A stretch of DNA of 64,000 bases, taken from contig CM070875.1 of the NCBI GenBank assembly GCA_036365515.1, forward strand, positions 88,740,128 through 88,804,127. The letters are read 5' to 3'. This document shows, piece after piece, positions 10,742 to 23,791 of this stretch. Position numbers and translations under genes: made by a program. Source of the stretch: Torymus aiolomorphi. Taxonomy: Eukaryota > Arthropoda > Insecta > Hymenoptera > Torymidae. The number at the start of each line of letters is the position of its first letter. Position 1 is the first letter of the stretch. The notes beneath the pieces were generated by a model that had not been told where the DNA came from, did no database searches, and was given only the letters and a program-made list of their open reading frames with translations.

Positions 10742-11272
10742 GTGGACCCGGTGCGCGACCCGCCCGGGGGTGTATGCTTCAATTGCTGGCAGCGAGGGCA
10801 CAGCCGTCGTTCATGTCCCCGACCCTCGCGTCGCGGCTATTGCATTAACTGCGGCCGGCGCGGGGAGGAGATAGAGCGGTGCCTTCGCTGCAGCGACCGC
10901 CACAGGGAGTGCCAAAGTGAATGGGAGGCACAACAAAGCCGAGAGGGAGAGAGAGAGAGAGAGAGGCAACGGAGCCGGGGCAGGTCCGGCCACCGGGAGG
11001 GAAGTGCAAGCCGCCAGCGTAGGCCAGAGCCGACGGAGCCTCGTCACCACCCAGAGGCGAGGCGAGATACGTCCCCTCAAGCTCGGCCAACACCACCGCC
11101 GCCTCCCTCGAACTCACCAACCGCCCCAGAGACGCTGCAGTACCTGGCACAGATTCTCCGAGATACCAGGGACTTAGATCCGGAGTTGCGACACCAGATC
11201 CTCTCCAACGCCCTGGGAGACGGGGCAGGCCCGGTTAGAAGAGGCCGGTCGCCTCCAACCCGCCGCCGATAA
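10742..11272 (+). pseudogene. Gypsy-1 3' ORF: second nucleocapsid-like zinc-knuckle fragment
   Basis: A 176-codon frame without an early ATG (it opens on GTG after a stop at 10724). Residues 12-25 form a perfect C-X2-C-X4-H-X4-C knuckle. Residues 34-50 form C-X2-C-G-X8-C-X2-C, exactly the spacing of the third cluster in Gag at 8141-9154. A proline/arginine-rich spacer separates them in both proteins. An R/E/S-rich and then P-rich tail follows. It stands where RNase H, integrase or env would be. The shared order and spacing suggest a duplicated or recombined Gag nucleocapsid rather than env. Confidence 0.65.
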
Positions 11273-11722
11273 TAGGCACACCGCCACCGCGAGAAGGGAA
11301 GGGAACCGCCATAGTGAGAGAGATAGGGGGAGAGAGCAACAATACGGCCCAAGTGAAGGAGGATCGCAGGAGTTACCGCCCTTAGGCAGCGGCCGCAAGG
11401 GTAGTAAGTATTATCACTCACATAAAAACGCCTGCCGGAAGGCAAGTCTGTTATTTCAGGGACACGAGAGTGAGGAGAGTAGCAGTGCAGATGCCGCGAA
11501 GGCCATAACGTTCATTCTCTTTATTTATTTTTCAGGTATAAAGGGGTGAATCGGCTCGACCAAAACTATATACATTTCATTGTAATTGAACTTAGGTTAA
11601 GTAATTGGACGACCGTACATAGCGAGTTGTCGAGGGGTGGAAGATCGTCGTCGATTCGCACAAAATTATTAGTCCGTATAAACCGGCAATAACACCGAGG
11701 TGTTTCCGGTTTAGGGAGGGGG
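11273..11722 (+). other. Gypsy-1 3' untranslated region and polypurine tract
   Basis: No coding frame seen. AGGGAGGGGG at 11713-11722 directly abuts the TGTAACAC of the 3' LTR and is the plus-strand primer. A TTTATTTATTTTTCAG segment near 11520-11535 resembles a splice acceptor, but no ORF follows it before the LTR. Confidence 0.65.
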
Positions 11723-14020
<2,298 letters not shown>

Positions 14021-15365
14021 GCAGAGGTTCCTGCTTGTTTACCGAATGAAAAAGATGTAAACTTTGAATATAACAAACAGGCAGTGCAGTAGTGGCGAAG
14101 TGGAAAAAGATAACCATTATCTTTGACAAGTGTGCAGTCGAAGTATAGAAAAGTTACTTCCGATCGTCAATTGCGACAGTGGAAATTACAAATTGAAGCA
14201 GGGGGTACCAGAAAAACTATTCTATATGGAATAACAACTTATGTACTTCAAAAAGTTAAAGAAACGATAGAATCAAAAATGACTCTGCATGATATTGATA
14301 TAAAAAGATGGGCTCTTGTAAAGCAAGCAGAAATAAATATTCCGTGGTTTAAAGCTTCACATAGATGGATACAAATATTAAAAAAAACATTAGATTTTTT
14401 CACGTAAAATAACAAAATTTATTACTATGTCATCTACACAGATTTTTTCACGTAAAATAACAAAATTTATTACTATGTCATCTACACAGGAGGCAATAGA
14501 AATAGAACAACACAAAGAAAATTTTTTAACGATGTCAAAAATCTCATTAAAGTACATGGTGCTCAAAACGTTTATAATTCTGATCAAAGTGGGTTCAATT
14601 TAGAGATACACAGTGGTCGCACTCTTTGTTAGGAGGGGATTAAAAATGTAGAAAACATCGTTCAGTCGGTATCTTCTATAACACAGTTACACTATTCAAC
14701 CAACAATATCAGCAGAGGGACAGTTCATGCCCCCGTTCTTTATAGTTTTGAAAGAGGCTCATGGGCAATTTGGACATAAAGTAATGAAAACTTTATTCAA
14801 ACAAGAAAATATATACGTAGAAGCATCAGCGTCCGGTAAATTATCCAAGGAACTATTTCCAATTTGGATTCAAAGTGTATTTTTGATTCACAGTGGGTAT
14901 TCACTTATACTGCTATTAGATTCATGGAGTGGACAATGTGAAAACGCTGTAAAAGAAGCTTTACCGAAAGAGTCAAATCTTATATTGAAAACGATACCAA
15001 AAGGCACAACTGGTCAGATACAGCCTCTTGATGTATATGGTTTTCGATTATGGAAAAACTTTATAAGAAAATTATCAGACATAACATTTCTTATGAATTA
15101 TGATGCTAAATTACATGAGAGAAATAATATAATCAAACTACGATCGCTAACCCACAATCAATTTTTTTCACCAAGATTTCAAAATGTTTTTAAATATGCC
15201 TCGTATAAAAGTGGATACCTAACGAAAAATCCTCCAAGACATCAAAATCCAGTAGATTTCTGTTTCCATACTCAAGAGGAACCAATTTGCGAAATATGTG
15301 GAGGAGTAAAAAGCTATTATGTTTTAAACATTTTTTCACAGATTATCATTATTGTCAAACGTATA
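14021..15365 (+). pseudogene. Pogo/Tigger-like transposase, main part (DNA-binding and DDE domains)
   Basis: After the LTR the coding sense resumes with a TAG stop at 14090 and a frameshift before 14123. Then S-V-Q-S-K-Y-R-K-V...R-Q-L-R-Q-W starts a CENP-B/pogo-type helix-turn-helix region, continuing to W-F-K-A-S-H-R-W. A 48 bp tandem duplication and frame change follow at 14393. Catalytic blocks: N-S-D-Q-S-G-F (first Asp, near 14578), L-L-L-D-S-W-S-G-Q (second, near 14925), Q-I-Q-P-L-D-V-Y-G-F (third), with 36 residues between the second and third Asp. Frame 14727-15365 is open and ends in C-E-I-C-G-G, possibly part of a zinc-binding tail interrupted by the MITE. Confidence 0.8.
14393..14488 (+). 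repeat. 48 bp perfect tandem duplication inside the transposase
   Basis: The unit from 14393 to 14440 is repeated exactly at 14441-14488; it starts GATTTTTTCACG and ends CATCTACACA. It lies at the junction between the DNA-binding domain and the DDE domain. Being a multiple of three it does not itself shift the frame; the frameshift lies just upstream. Confidence 0.95.
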
Positions 15366-15848
15366 TGAGGCGTTTCACGTCAACTGTCCCAGCGCACGGC
15401 GCGCGAGCCCTAAATCGTGCTATTTCTAACTCATGTTTATGATACTAAAATGTATTTAAAAAAATTGTTTGTTAAACGTTTTCGACATATTTTTTCCTCA
15501 GCTTTCCAATGACGTAAGCAGTTTTTCCAAATTTTTTCATTTTCACTTTCAAAAAGTACAAAACATGTTATATCTCAAAAAGTGTATTTTTAATATTTTT
15601 TTTTGACCCTCTAGATCGAAATCTGAGCATTTTTTACGTAGAAAAGGATATTTTCCAAAGAGTGCCCGAGGTGTTTTTTGCGAGAAATAGAATGCGAAAG
15701 CGTTTTTGAAGATGAAAATGGAAAATTTCGAAAAAACTACGTACATCATTGGAAAGCTGAGGAAAAAATACGTCGAAAACGCTTATCAAACAATTTTTTT
15801 AAGTACTTTTTAGTATCACGCGCTGGGCAGTTGACGTGAAACGCCTCA
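15366..15848. mobile_element. Palindromic MITE (483 bp) with TA target duplication
   Basis: Ends are near-perfect inverted repeats: TGAGGCGTTTCACGTCAACT at 15366 and its complement ending at 15848, each flanked by TA (15364-15365, 15849-15850). The inverted match extends inward, e.g. TTTTTTCCTCAGCTTTCCAA on both arms, so most of the element folds back on itself. The left arm has about 50 extra bases after the first 31. No ORF. TA duplication suggests mobilisation by a Tc1/mariner-type transposase. Confidence 0.85.
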
Positions 15849-16605
15849 TATTGAATAAAATTTGGAAATTCACCAATTTCTGTAATATTTATATATGTTA
15901 CATTGAAAAATCTTCACATTGTACAATTTAATAAAAATGAAAAAAAGTTTCCGCTCATAATCTAGTAAAAATAATGTTAATAGGGGTAGCCACCCCCACT
16001 AAAATTAAAATATTTTTTATTTTTTAACTTTTAATAGTAAATATGAGTCAAAATAAGCATTGCAAAATTCAAAATCCAAAGGAATGTTGTGATTAATTTT
16101 TTTTAATACTAAAAGATAAGTAACTAAATAGGGGTAGCTCACCCCTTCTATCTGTTTTTTTAAACCTCGAAGCAGTTCAACAATAATTTCTAATTTTCTT
16201 TACAACATGGCATTTTTTTTACCAAATATGGCTCGTCAAAACTTTGTTATTTCAAAAACAGTTTGAAAAAAATTATATTTACCCCTATAAAAATAGGGGG
16301 TGCAACCCCTTATCATTAAAACTGTGTCCAAATACTCGTCTTTTTATATGAAACAAATAGAGGTTGGTTTCATTAAAAAATTCCGATTCCATCTCGAGAT
16401 ATTAAAAAAAACTGTTTTTGGGGGTGAAATTTAAGGGTGGTTTTCACCCCCAGATGTCTTTCTCCACAGATAAAAAAAAAAGTGTCAAATATTTTTCGAT
16501 ACTCTAACCAGTTGCAAAGTTTCATGAAAATTGGAGGCAGACACTAACAAAAAGGTAATTAATTAAATTAGGGGTAATTCACCCCGTCAACGTGTTTTAA
16601 AGTAT
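15849..16605 (-). repeat. 3' tail and right inverted-repeat arm of the pogo-like element
   Basis: 15849-15960 is AT-rich. 16020-16605 is the inverted counterpart of 1575-2165, including the GGGGGTG/CACCCCC blocks and 'TTTCATGAAAATTGGAGGCA'. A further partial copy of the GGGGTAGC-ACCCCC motif lies at 15980-16000. Confidence 0.7.
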
Positions 16606-16654
16606 TAAAAACATTCATAATTGTAACAATGAAAATTAATGCATTTTCTCTTGA

Positions 16655-17157
<503 letters not shown>

Positions 17158-17857
17158 AGAGCCGCATACGGGAAATCCTCGTGCGTTATCGAGGTTAAGA
17201 GCAACCGCCGTAGTTCTTAGAAAATAACCTGGGTTCGCGTTGAAAAAGCTAGTTCACGGGTTGAAAAGGCAAACTCTTTCTGCCATCAATCCGGATACTA
17301 CTCGCGCTAGTAAAATAAGTTCGTGGGGAAGCGCACAGCCAATTGACACCATGGCCCGATCATCGCAGTTTGCGAAATCTGCGATACTCAATTGGGCGTA
17401 TACACAGCCCGAAGAGAAAATTAATGAGGTCATGCAAGCCCTTGGACTACAGCAGTCAGATCTGCAGCCAGTGAATATGCTGACAACGATCAAGTGGCTT
17501 ATGGACGATTATAGTGCCGCCGATTTCGTGCCAGAGACGGAGCTGTCGGAGTAGCAAGCGTTTGGCAAACGCGAGCAGTTCCGAAGGGCGTTCATCGACT
17601 TAACGTTGATGAACAAGTCTGGGTTGACTATTGTGGATCCCAATACCGACCTAGATCACCCGCACCCGTTCACCACGCTCCTTGATGACCCGATAGCGAG
17701 GCAGAATCTCTCGGAGTCTCGGAGTATGAACGCCCCACCACAAGTACATAATGCAGTGGTGGAGCCAGCGGAAGAGGCAAACGGCCAGGAGGGTTCCGGG
17801 ACAGAGCTACTGAGCTCCGCAGTACCCACCGGGACATCTCCAGGCGAAGCCGAGTGA
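17158..17857 (+). pseudogene. gag: Gypsy-A Gag, N-terminal part
   Basis: The frame is open from about 17158 with a TAA at 17226, then continues L-K-R-Q-T-L-S-A-I-N-P-D-T (17262-17300), S-Q-F-A-K-S-A-I-L-N-W-A-Y and the helix Q-A-L-G-L-Q-Q-S-D-L-Q. The same series is found in the minus-strand copy (52591-52139). A TAG at 17552 and a TGA at 17855 interrupt it. It has no knuckle or other diagnostic motif; the role as Gag rests on its position upstream of the capsid-like domain and protease. Confidence 0.65.
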
Positions 17858-18540
17858 CAGCTTCAACAGCAACAGCTCCAACAACAACAGCTCCAACAGC
17901 AACAACTGCAACAGCAACATCTGCAGCAGCAAATGCAGCAACAACAGCAGGAGCAACAGCGACAGCAGCAGGAGCAACAGCAGGAGCAGCAGCAGCGGCA
18001 GCAAGCGCTCCTGGAATAGCAGCGCAGGCAACGACAATACCAGCGGAACCAGGAAGAAGAGTCGTTGTTGCCACGAAATGGGCAGCACGGGTTCTGGCAG
18101 CAATCACGAAACCCGCTACAGCCGCAAAACCTGGAGTGGCCGCGACAGAGCGAGTCGTGAACCGCCGGGATAGCAGTCGAAGACAGCATATTATCGGAGC
18201 AACTACTGGCGGTGATCAAAACACTCGTTGAGGAGGTTGAAACGCTTAAAGAGAGTGTACGAATACTGCAAAGAGCTCGACATCCAACCTCAAGTACGCA
18301 CTTGGAGGGACTTCAACCCCCAAGCACGGGCCGAAGACGAGAATCACCGCACGTGAACTTCCAAGACACGTTCATGTGTACAGAGTTCAACAGCAGCAGC
18401 CCGAGTCTCCAGTCCCCAACAGAGGCTGGGAGGAATTACGCCACAAATTCTTCCCAGCGCCAGACAAGGAATGGCGTGACCCAGTACTCGTCTGAGAGGC
18501 ATACGTATTTGCCTCAACAGACGAACCGTGATGTGGGCTA
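17858..18540 (+). pseudogene. gag: Gypsy-A Gag, polyglutamine tract and linker
   Basis: In the Gag frame 17858-18015 encodes runs of L-Q-Q-Q-Q and Q-Q-Q-E, from CAA/CAG codons. Alternative frames read as Thr/Ala- or Leu-rich and are shadows. A TAG follows near 18018. From about 18205 L-L-A-V-I-K-T-L-V-E-E-V-E-T-L-K-E-S-V looks like a short coiled coil, and a Ser/Gln/Thr-rich linker runs to a stop at 18539-18541. The minus copy keeps the same order (51460-51209 for the coiled coil). Confidence 0.6.
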
Positions 18541-19572
18541 GATAGCCTGAAAATGGCACATCAAGTTCTCAGGGTCCTCAAAGTAGTAGAGCATCGAGTT
18601 ATTCCTCACGAGAGTAGAGGAATGCAGAACTCTAGCTAATCTGACACACCACGAGGTACTTTCGTCGTAGTCAGAGCTCCTAGCGGGAGTAGCAGCCACC
18701 TGGTAACGGAGTAACCTTCACACATGGCGATCATGGCCAGATTTCAGAAAGAGGCCATAACGAACATGTATGGCAGGGACAGGGGACATCAGCAACGTAT
18801 CTTAACGGAAATAAACTCGAGGACTCAAGGCAGAGACGAACTCACGCGTGATTACGTAATAAATCTCCAAGTCATGATCCTCAAGTTGGTTCCGGTACCT
18901 AGCATTGCTCAACAGATAGACATGTTGCACCAGAACATGCGGCCAGAACTACAAAAGATGGTAATGCGAAATCAAATTACGGATTACCGTGGACTCGTGG
19001 ACCTGGCCCGGGAAGCCGAATTAGCGCTCGCGGCAGATAAGATATATCACTCGCCACCATCGCCCGAGCACACATACATGCCAGAATTTGCATACGTGCC
19101 GACAGAGCTGCCAACGGATCAGCGGAAAAAACAAAATCCAGGTGTGGCGGCGATGGAGCACCAAAAGCACGAGCCTCGAGAGAGCCTCGAGGCTATGTTC
19201 CGTCGGGTCTTGGCCGAATGCTTATCGGCCTTGATAAAGAAAGGCACCGACGAGAAAAGGGGGCAAAAGTCTAGCCTGCAGCCATCCAGAAAACCTAAGA
19301 AGAAGGGTAACTGGCAAAATAAGCGGGTGGAGGGCGGGCAAGTTACAAACCAGCCTAGTGTGGGTAATAGCTCAACCCACCAGGCTAGGCCGCAAAGTCC
19401 GCGAAATAACGAACCTCCACAAAGGCTAGAGGACAGAAGGGAACCCGGATTGAGCAAAAGGGAGGCAATCCCAAACCCAATGCTGCAGAAAACCTACAGG
19501 GAAACGGCCAAGGGGGCAGGTAAACACGACCACATGCCCGTCCCCAGCTCTCTCATCAGAGACCGAGGGTAA
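18541..19572 (+). pseudogene. gag: Gypsy-A Gag, capsid-like domain, no zinc knuckle
   Basis: The domain starts in a shifted frame before 18724 and continues with A-R-F-Q-K-E...R-I-L-T-E-I-N-S-R-T-Q-G-R-D-E-L-T-R-D-Y-V-I-N-L-Q, a pattern of Ty3/gypsy capsids, then L-H-Q-N-M-R-P-E-L-Q-K-M-V. A basic K/R/Q/N-rich tail follows. No CCHC knuckle exists: the only cysteine in the 282-codon frame is in L-A-E-C-L-S. Capsid proteins of this class normally precede a nucleocapsid with one or two knuckles, so the basic tail or ORF3 would have to supply RNA binding. Confidence 0.7.
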
Positions 19573-19834
19573 CTTGGTCCAATCGTCTAAAGTGGAGAGC
19601 GCAGAAGTGCCCGTGATTCAACCGAATGAAGTCAACCAAGAAACTTGCTCGCGATGATGGCTTCAAGTAGGTGTAGCCGGTTACAGGCTACGAGGACTCT
19701 TCGATACAGGAGGTTCCTGGACTGGGATAAATTCGATCGGGCTACAGCTCGATACGGCCTGTGGAAAAGAGTTAATCGCAGCCAGCGGCCTAACTCAGCT
19801 GATCGGAAACAACCTGGCACCACTAGGGTGTACT
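19573..19834 (+). pseudogene. pol: Gypsy-A protease, internally deleted
   Basis: R-L-R-G-L-F-D-T-G-G-S carries the catalytic D-T-G (about 19690-19722), followed by I-G-L-Q-L-D-T-A-C-G-K-E-L in the same sense. A TGA at 19655-19657 interrupts the frame. The C-terminal half that the minus copy retains is missing, and the sequence jumps to the RT leader near 19820, a loss of roughly 150 bases. Confidence 0.65.
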
Positions 19835-21412
19835 TTGTGGATCGAGCATGCAATAGACCACGGAACTACAAGACCCATTAAACAGAAGTACTACCCTGTA
19901 TCTCAGAAACTCGAGGAAGACATGCACAAACAGGTGGAGGAAATGCTAGTCGCGGGAATAATAGAACCCTCAACAAGCGGCTGGTCAAGCCCAGTGATAA
20001 TGGTACGCAAGGCCAACGGGAAGTTCCGTTTCTGCGTGGACTTCAGAAAAGTGAACGCAGTGTCAAGGCCTGACGCGTACCCGTTACCACACATGGAAAG
20101 TATCTTGGGCAAACTCCAGAAAGAGCGATACATCTCCACGTTGGATTTAAGCAGTGCGTACCACCAGATACCACTTAGCCCGGAGTCTAAAGAGACTACG
20201 GCTTTCACCGTGCCAGGCAAAGGGCTTTTGCAATTTACGAGAATGCCCTACGGTCTTTCGTATGCCGGAGCGTCCTTCCAGAGGCTGATTGACAAAGTCA
20301 TCGGCCCCGAACTTGAACCTTTTGCTTACTCGTATCTCGACGATATAATAATAGCCACAGAGACATTCGAGGAGCATAAAGAGATTCTAAAAACAGTTCT
20401 GGACAGGATACAGGACGCGGGCCTCACAATAAATTGCGAGAAGAGCGCCTTCTGTCACGATGAGGTCCAATATCTCAGGGTCATAGTAAATAGAGATGGT
20501 TTTAAGCCAGACCCCGAGGAAATAAAGCCCATTATGGAGTATCCGGTACCGAAAAACCTCCGTCAGCTGAGACTCTTCCTAGGAATGGCCTGGTGGTATA
20601 GAAAGTTTTTATCAAACTTCGTTACAATTGATGAACCACTGACCGATCTAACGAAAAAAGATCGGAAATACGAGTGGTCAACAGCACAAGAAGAGGCCTT
20701 CCAAAAGCTAAAAGCGCTAGTAGCTGCTGCACCGATTCTAAACAGACCCGTATCTAACGCGCAGTTCGTGGCGCAAATTGTCACGAGCGATACAGGTCTT
20801 GGAGCTGTGCTATACCAAATAATTGGCGGCGATGAAAGAGTCCTAGAGTTCGCGAGTCGAACTCTGAGCGCAGCCGAGAGAAATTATAGCGTGAAGGAAC
20901 GAGAATGTCTAGCAATTCTCTGGGCAATTAAAAATTTGCGTCCGTATATAGAGACCTACGACTTCAAGGTTATCACGGATCATAGCAGCTTGAAGTGGCT
21001 CCGTGACATCCAAAACCTGACCGGCAGATTAGCTAGGTGGGCTTTGGAGCTACAAAACCACAGTTTCACGGTCGAACATCAAAAGGGCTCGTTGAACAAT
21101 GTCCCAGATGCCCTTTCAAGGATGTTCGAGGAACAAGAGCCAGCGGTCGCCGCGTTAGAGCTCGAACGCGATACAAACGACCACTGGTACCTCAAGATCG
21201 TGAAAGAGGTTCAACTGCGGCCACGAGACTTCCGCACGTTCAAGCTGGTGGGGGGGAGACTGTACAAGTACGAACCTAATGAAGTCATAGACGAATCTCT
21301 CGGCGACGACGATGCATGGAAGTTAGCAGTCCCTCATGAAAAGCGACGCGAAGTACTGAGAGAATGCCATGACCTTCCTACTGGTAGGCATTTGGGCCGT
21401 GAGAAACTCTAG
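19835..21412 (+). pseudogene. pol: Gypsy-A reverse transcriptase-RNase H
   Basis: A 525-codon open frame, the best preserved pol segment in the window, with no true ATG start because it is part of a polyprotein. RT motifs: G-I-I-E-P-S-T-S-G-W-S-S-P, F-C-V-D-F-R-K-V-N, S-T-L-D-L-S-S-A-Y-H-Q-I-P-L, M-P-Y-G-L, and Y-L-D-D-I-I-I. RNase H motifs follow: T-S-D-T-G-L-G-A-V-L-Y, K-E-R-E-C-L-A-I-L-W-A, I-T-D-H-S-S-L-K-W-L. The frame runs into the integrase zinc region, with H-D-L-P-T-G-R-H as its two histidines, and ends in TAG at 21410. Confidence 0.9.
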
Positions 21413-21918
21413 AGAGAGTAAGGCGGAAGTATTATTGGCCACACATGTCTCGAGATGTGGCCAGATACGTAAACCAGTGCCAAATTTGCCAGAAGTGCAA
21501 AGTTGAACAGCACGCTCCAGCAGGATTCATGGGACGTCGCATTACAGAGCGTCCATGGCAAATCGTGGCCAGCGACATTATGGGACCCTTCCCTAAAACC
21601 AAGCACGGCCACGAATACATTCTCATCTTCCAGGACCTGTTCACACGCTGGATTGAAGTAATTCCGATAAAAAGGGCAGGTGGTAAATCTGTAATAAAAG
21701 GACTCAACGAACGAGTATGTCTACGAGTCCCGGAGGTGTTTCTCTCCGATAACAGGACTGAATTTAAGAATGCACTCTTGGAGGCATTCTTAAAGGAGAG
21801 AGGCATGCATCTCACATTTACACCCCCATACCTCCCTCAGGCCAATCCTGTCGAGCGTGTGAACCGAACGGTGAAGACAATGATCATGTCTTACGCAGAG
21901 GAAAATCACCGGTCCTGA
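21413..21918 (+). pseudogene. pol: Gypsy-A integrase, zinc C-C and catalytic core
   Basis: C-Q-I-C-Q-K-C completes the HHCC zinc finger, but in a frame broken from the histidines by the stop at 21410. Core residues: S-D-I-M-G-P-F (Asp 1), L-S-D-N-R-T-E-F (Asp 2), N-P-V-E-R-V-N-R-T (Glu). The frame ends at TGA 21916-21918, where the minus copy keeps a Trp codon, so this is a nonsense change. Confidence 0.85.
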
Positions 21919-22619
21919 GATGAGAAACTGAATGAGCTGGTGTTTGCGTACAATACGGCCGAAGACAGCTCTACAAAGATAAGTCCTGCCATGCTCATTT
22001 ACGGCCAACAGACGAAGAGCAACGGCAGCAAGATGCGATAAATAATTGGATGGCGCGCATGGACAAGCTCCGCGAATTGCACGTTCGGGCGGCGGCCGAC
22101 GCACAAGCGAAGCAGGCGAGACAAACCAAATACTATGACGCTCATTGTCTACCACCAGAATTCTATCTAGGTGATCGTGTCTGGAGAGAGAATAAGGTAC
22201 TATCCTCTGCAGCTGAGGGGATTTCTGCTAAATTAGCCCCGAAGTACGCGGGGCCATACACGGTTATGAATATTGTAGGCGAAAACACCTATGAGATCCA
22301 AGGTGAGGATAGTCGAACGATAAATCCCGTCCATGCGCAGCAACTCAAGCTATATGTCTCCGCAGAAGAGCCCAAGGACTACTTGGACAAAAGTAGTCCA
22401 GAACTAGCCCGATCGCTACCACCGAGGGACTCGTCAGTCGAACATGGTGCGCCAGCGGACAACAGAGGTATCCAGAGGAATGTACAGCCCCGGGCGACGG
22501 CTCAGAAGCGCGGTCCACGTCGTAAGACCGCACTGTTAGTTAGACCAGGAAAGCGTGCAAGCGATGGTCGGCCTACGCGTGTGGCCGGTCTAACAGAACC
22601 CAAGCCATGCCCGGGGTAG
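21919..22619 (+). pseudogene. pol: Gypsy-A integrase C-terminal domain
   Basis: The coding sense continues past the stop (D-E-K-L-N-E-L, then A-Y-N-T-A), loses some sequence relative to the minus copy near 22010-22050, and resumes as R-M-D-K-L-R-E-L-H...Y-Y-D-A-H. The GPY/F module is clear: F-Y-L-G-D-R-V-W...K-Y-A-G-P-Y-T-V...G-E-N-T-Y-E-I. A charged, proline-containing tail runs to 22619. Confidence 0.8.
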
Positions 22620-22784
22620 CCAAAAGGTTCGAAGAAGAAGCCTGCATCTGCTGACATCGGACAAATTAGTCCCCGTCGAACCCGAGCGTCCGCAAAGCGC
22701 TAACTGTGCCGTCCAAGAATTGTGTCGTCCGTACTAACCCCCGTGTTCGTCCTTGTTTTCCGATCCTCATACTGACCACTTTCC

Positions 22785-22812
22785 GGGATCAATTTGCCTG
22801 TTGCAGGACATG
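22785..22812 (+). promoter_or_regulatory. Candidate splice acceptor before Gypsy-A ORF3
   Basis: TTTGCCTGTTGCAG ends in AG at 22805-22806; three bases later is the ATG of ORF3 (22810). The minus copy has TTGCCTGTTCCAG and an ATG again three bases after the AG (45246-45239). This is the arrangement used for env subgenomic RNAs of errantiviruses. The splicing itself is inference. Confidence 0.5.
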
Positions 22813-23791
22813 CCAGGCCCGACTCCAGAGGTAGCGGAGACGGCGAAGCGGGTGATTGCTGGACTAATCCAGTGTCAACCTGACCCCGCCGTCATCAACT
22901 TCCCGGAGCAGGTGGTGGAGGGCATTGATGCGGTGACACTGGCACCTCCGCCAGTGGAAGAGCCCTCCACACTCGTGATCGAGGAGATAGAGGCGCCTGA
23001 GCCAAGAAGGGGACCCTCGGGGCCGACGCACGCGCCGGTCCGTCCCCGTTCCGGCGACCCGAAGGAGCAGCAGGAGAAGAGCGGGACTCGGCATCAAGAA
23101 GTGGCATCAGCCGAGCTGACTAGTGCAGGCCGAGTCCCCGAAGAGGAGACGGACCGAGCTCAGCATTGTGCGTCGGAAGTTGACGCCGGCGCGGCTCGGG
23201 TCGCAAAAGGAAAGGGAGTAGATGCTCCGACCCAGGCCCCAAAAAGAACACTGACTGATGAAGTCGGTGCGGCCTTGGTTCCGGTGGAACAAGCCCTTGA
23301 GGAAGCGCGGCGCCTCAGCAAGTCCTCGCACGCTGCGGAGGATGCTGCCCTGGTGGCACTGGAGGTTTTTCTCAAGTGCCACGGTAAGGCCGGCGGCGGC
23401 AAGCCGGCAAATGGATAGGAATGGCCCAAGGCCGGCGCGAAAAGCTCGCGGCCAAGAGGCCAGGGCCGCCAGACTGCACCGCACCGCCTTGCGGTAGGAG
23501 AAGGAGGCTCATTTGGCTCGTGCGTAGGAGCACATGGAAGAGGCCAGACGAGCCAGAGAAAAAGTGGAGGGGACGGCGCGCCGGGCTAAGGAAGAGATCC
23601 AGCGCCGTCTCCAAGAAGAAGGGGAGGGCCCCCGGAGGACGCTCGAAGAGGAGCAGGTGGCTAGGGAGGCATTAGACGCGCAGGCGCTCCACCGGTGCTT
23701 CATGTGTGGTGAGCTTGGGGTAAAGAAATCAAAACACTGCCCCAACAAAGCTTGCCACAAGGGACGCCGGACTTACTCCCGGGCCAGCTGA
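22810..23791 (+). pseudogene. Gypsy-A ORF3: env-position ORF with coiled coil and zinc-ribbon-like motif
   Basis: ATG at 22810 opens a frame (P-E-V-A-E-T-A-K-R-V-I-A-G-L) to a TAG at 23416. The coding sense continues in shifted frames to 23789. The middle is acidic and Ala/Glu/Pro-rich. The second part, from about 23534, is a long E/R/A-rich probable coiled coil ending in C-F-M-C-G-E-L-G-V...H-C-P-N-K-A-C (about 23696-23755), a C-X2-C-G-X9-C-X4-C cluster. No signal peptide or membrane segment is visible, so it is not a normal envelope protein. The minus copy has the homologous start (45241) but is cut before the cysteine cluster. Function unknown; an RNA-binding or nucleocapsid-like role is a guess from the cysteine pattern. 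Confidence 0.55.

Noticed and set aside
17670..18231. Ala/Thr- and Leu-rich frames on both strands
   Set aside because: They are out-of-frame readings of the Gag polyglutamine codons; the Gln frame fits the Gag order in both copies.
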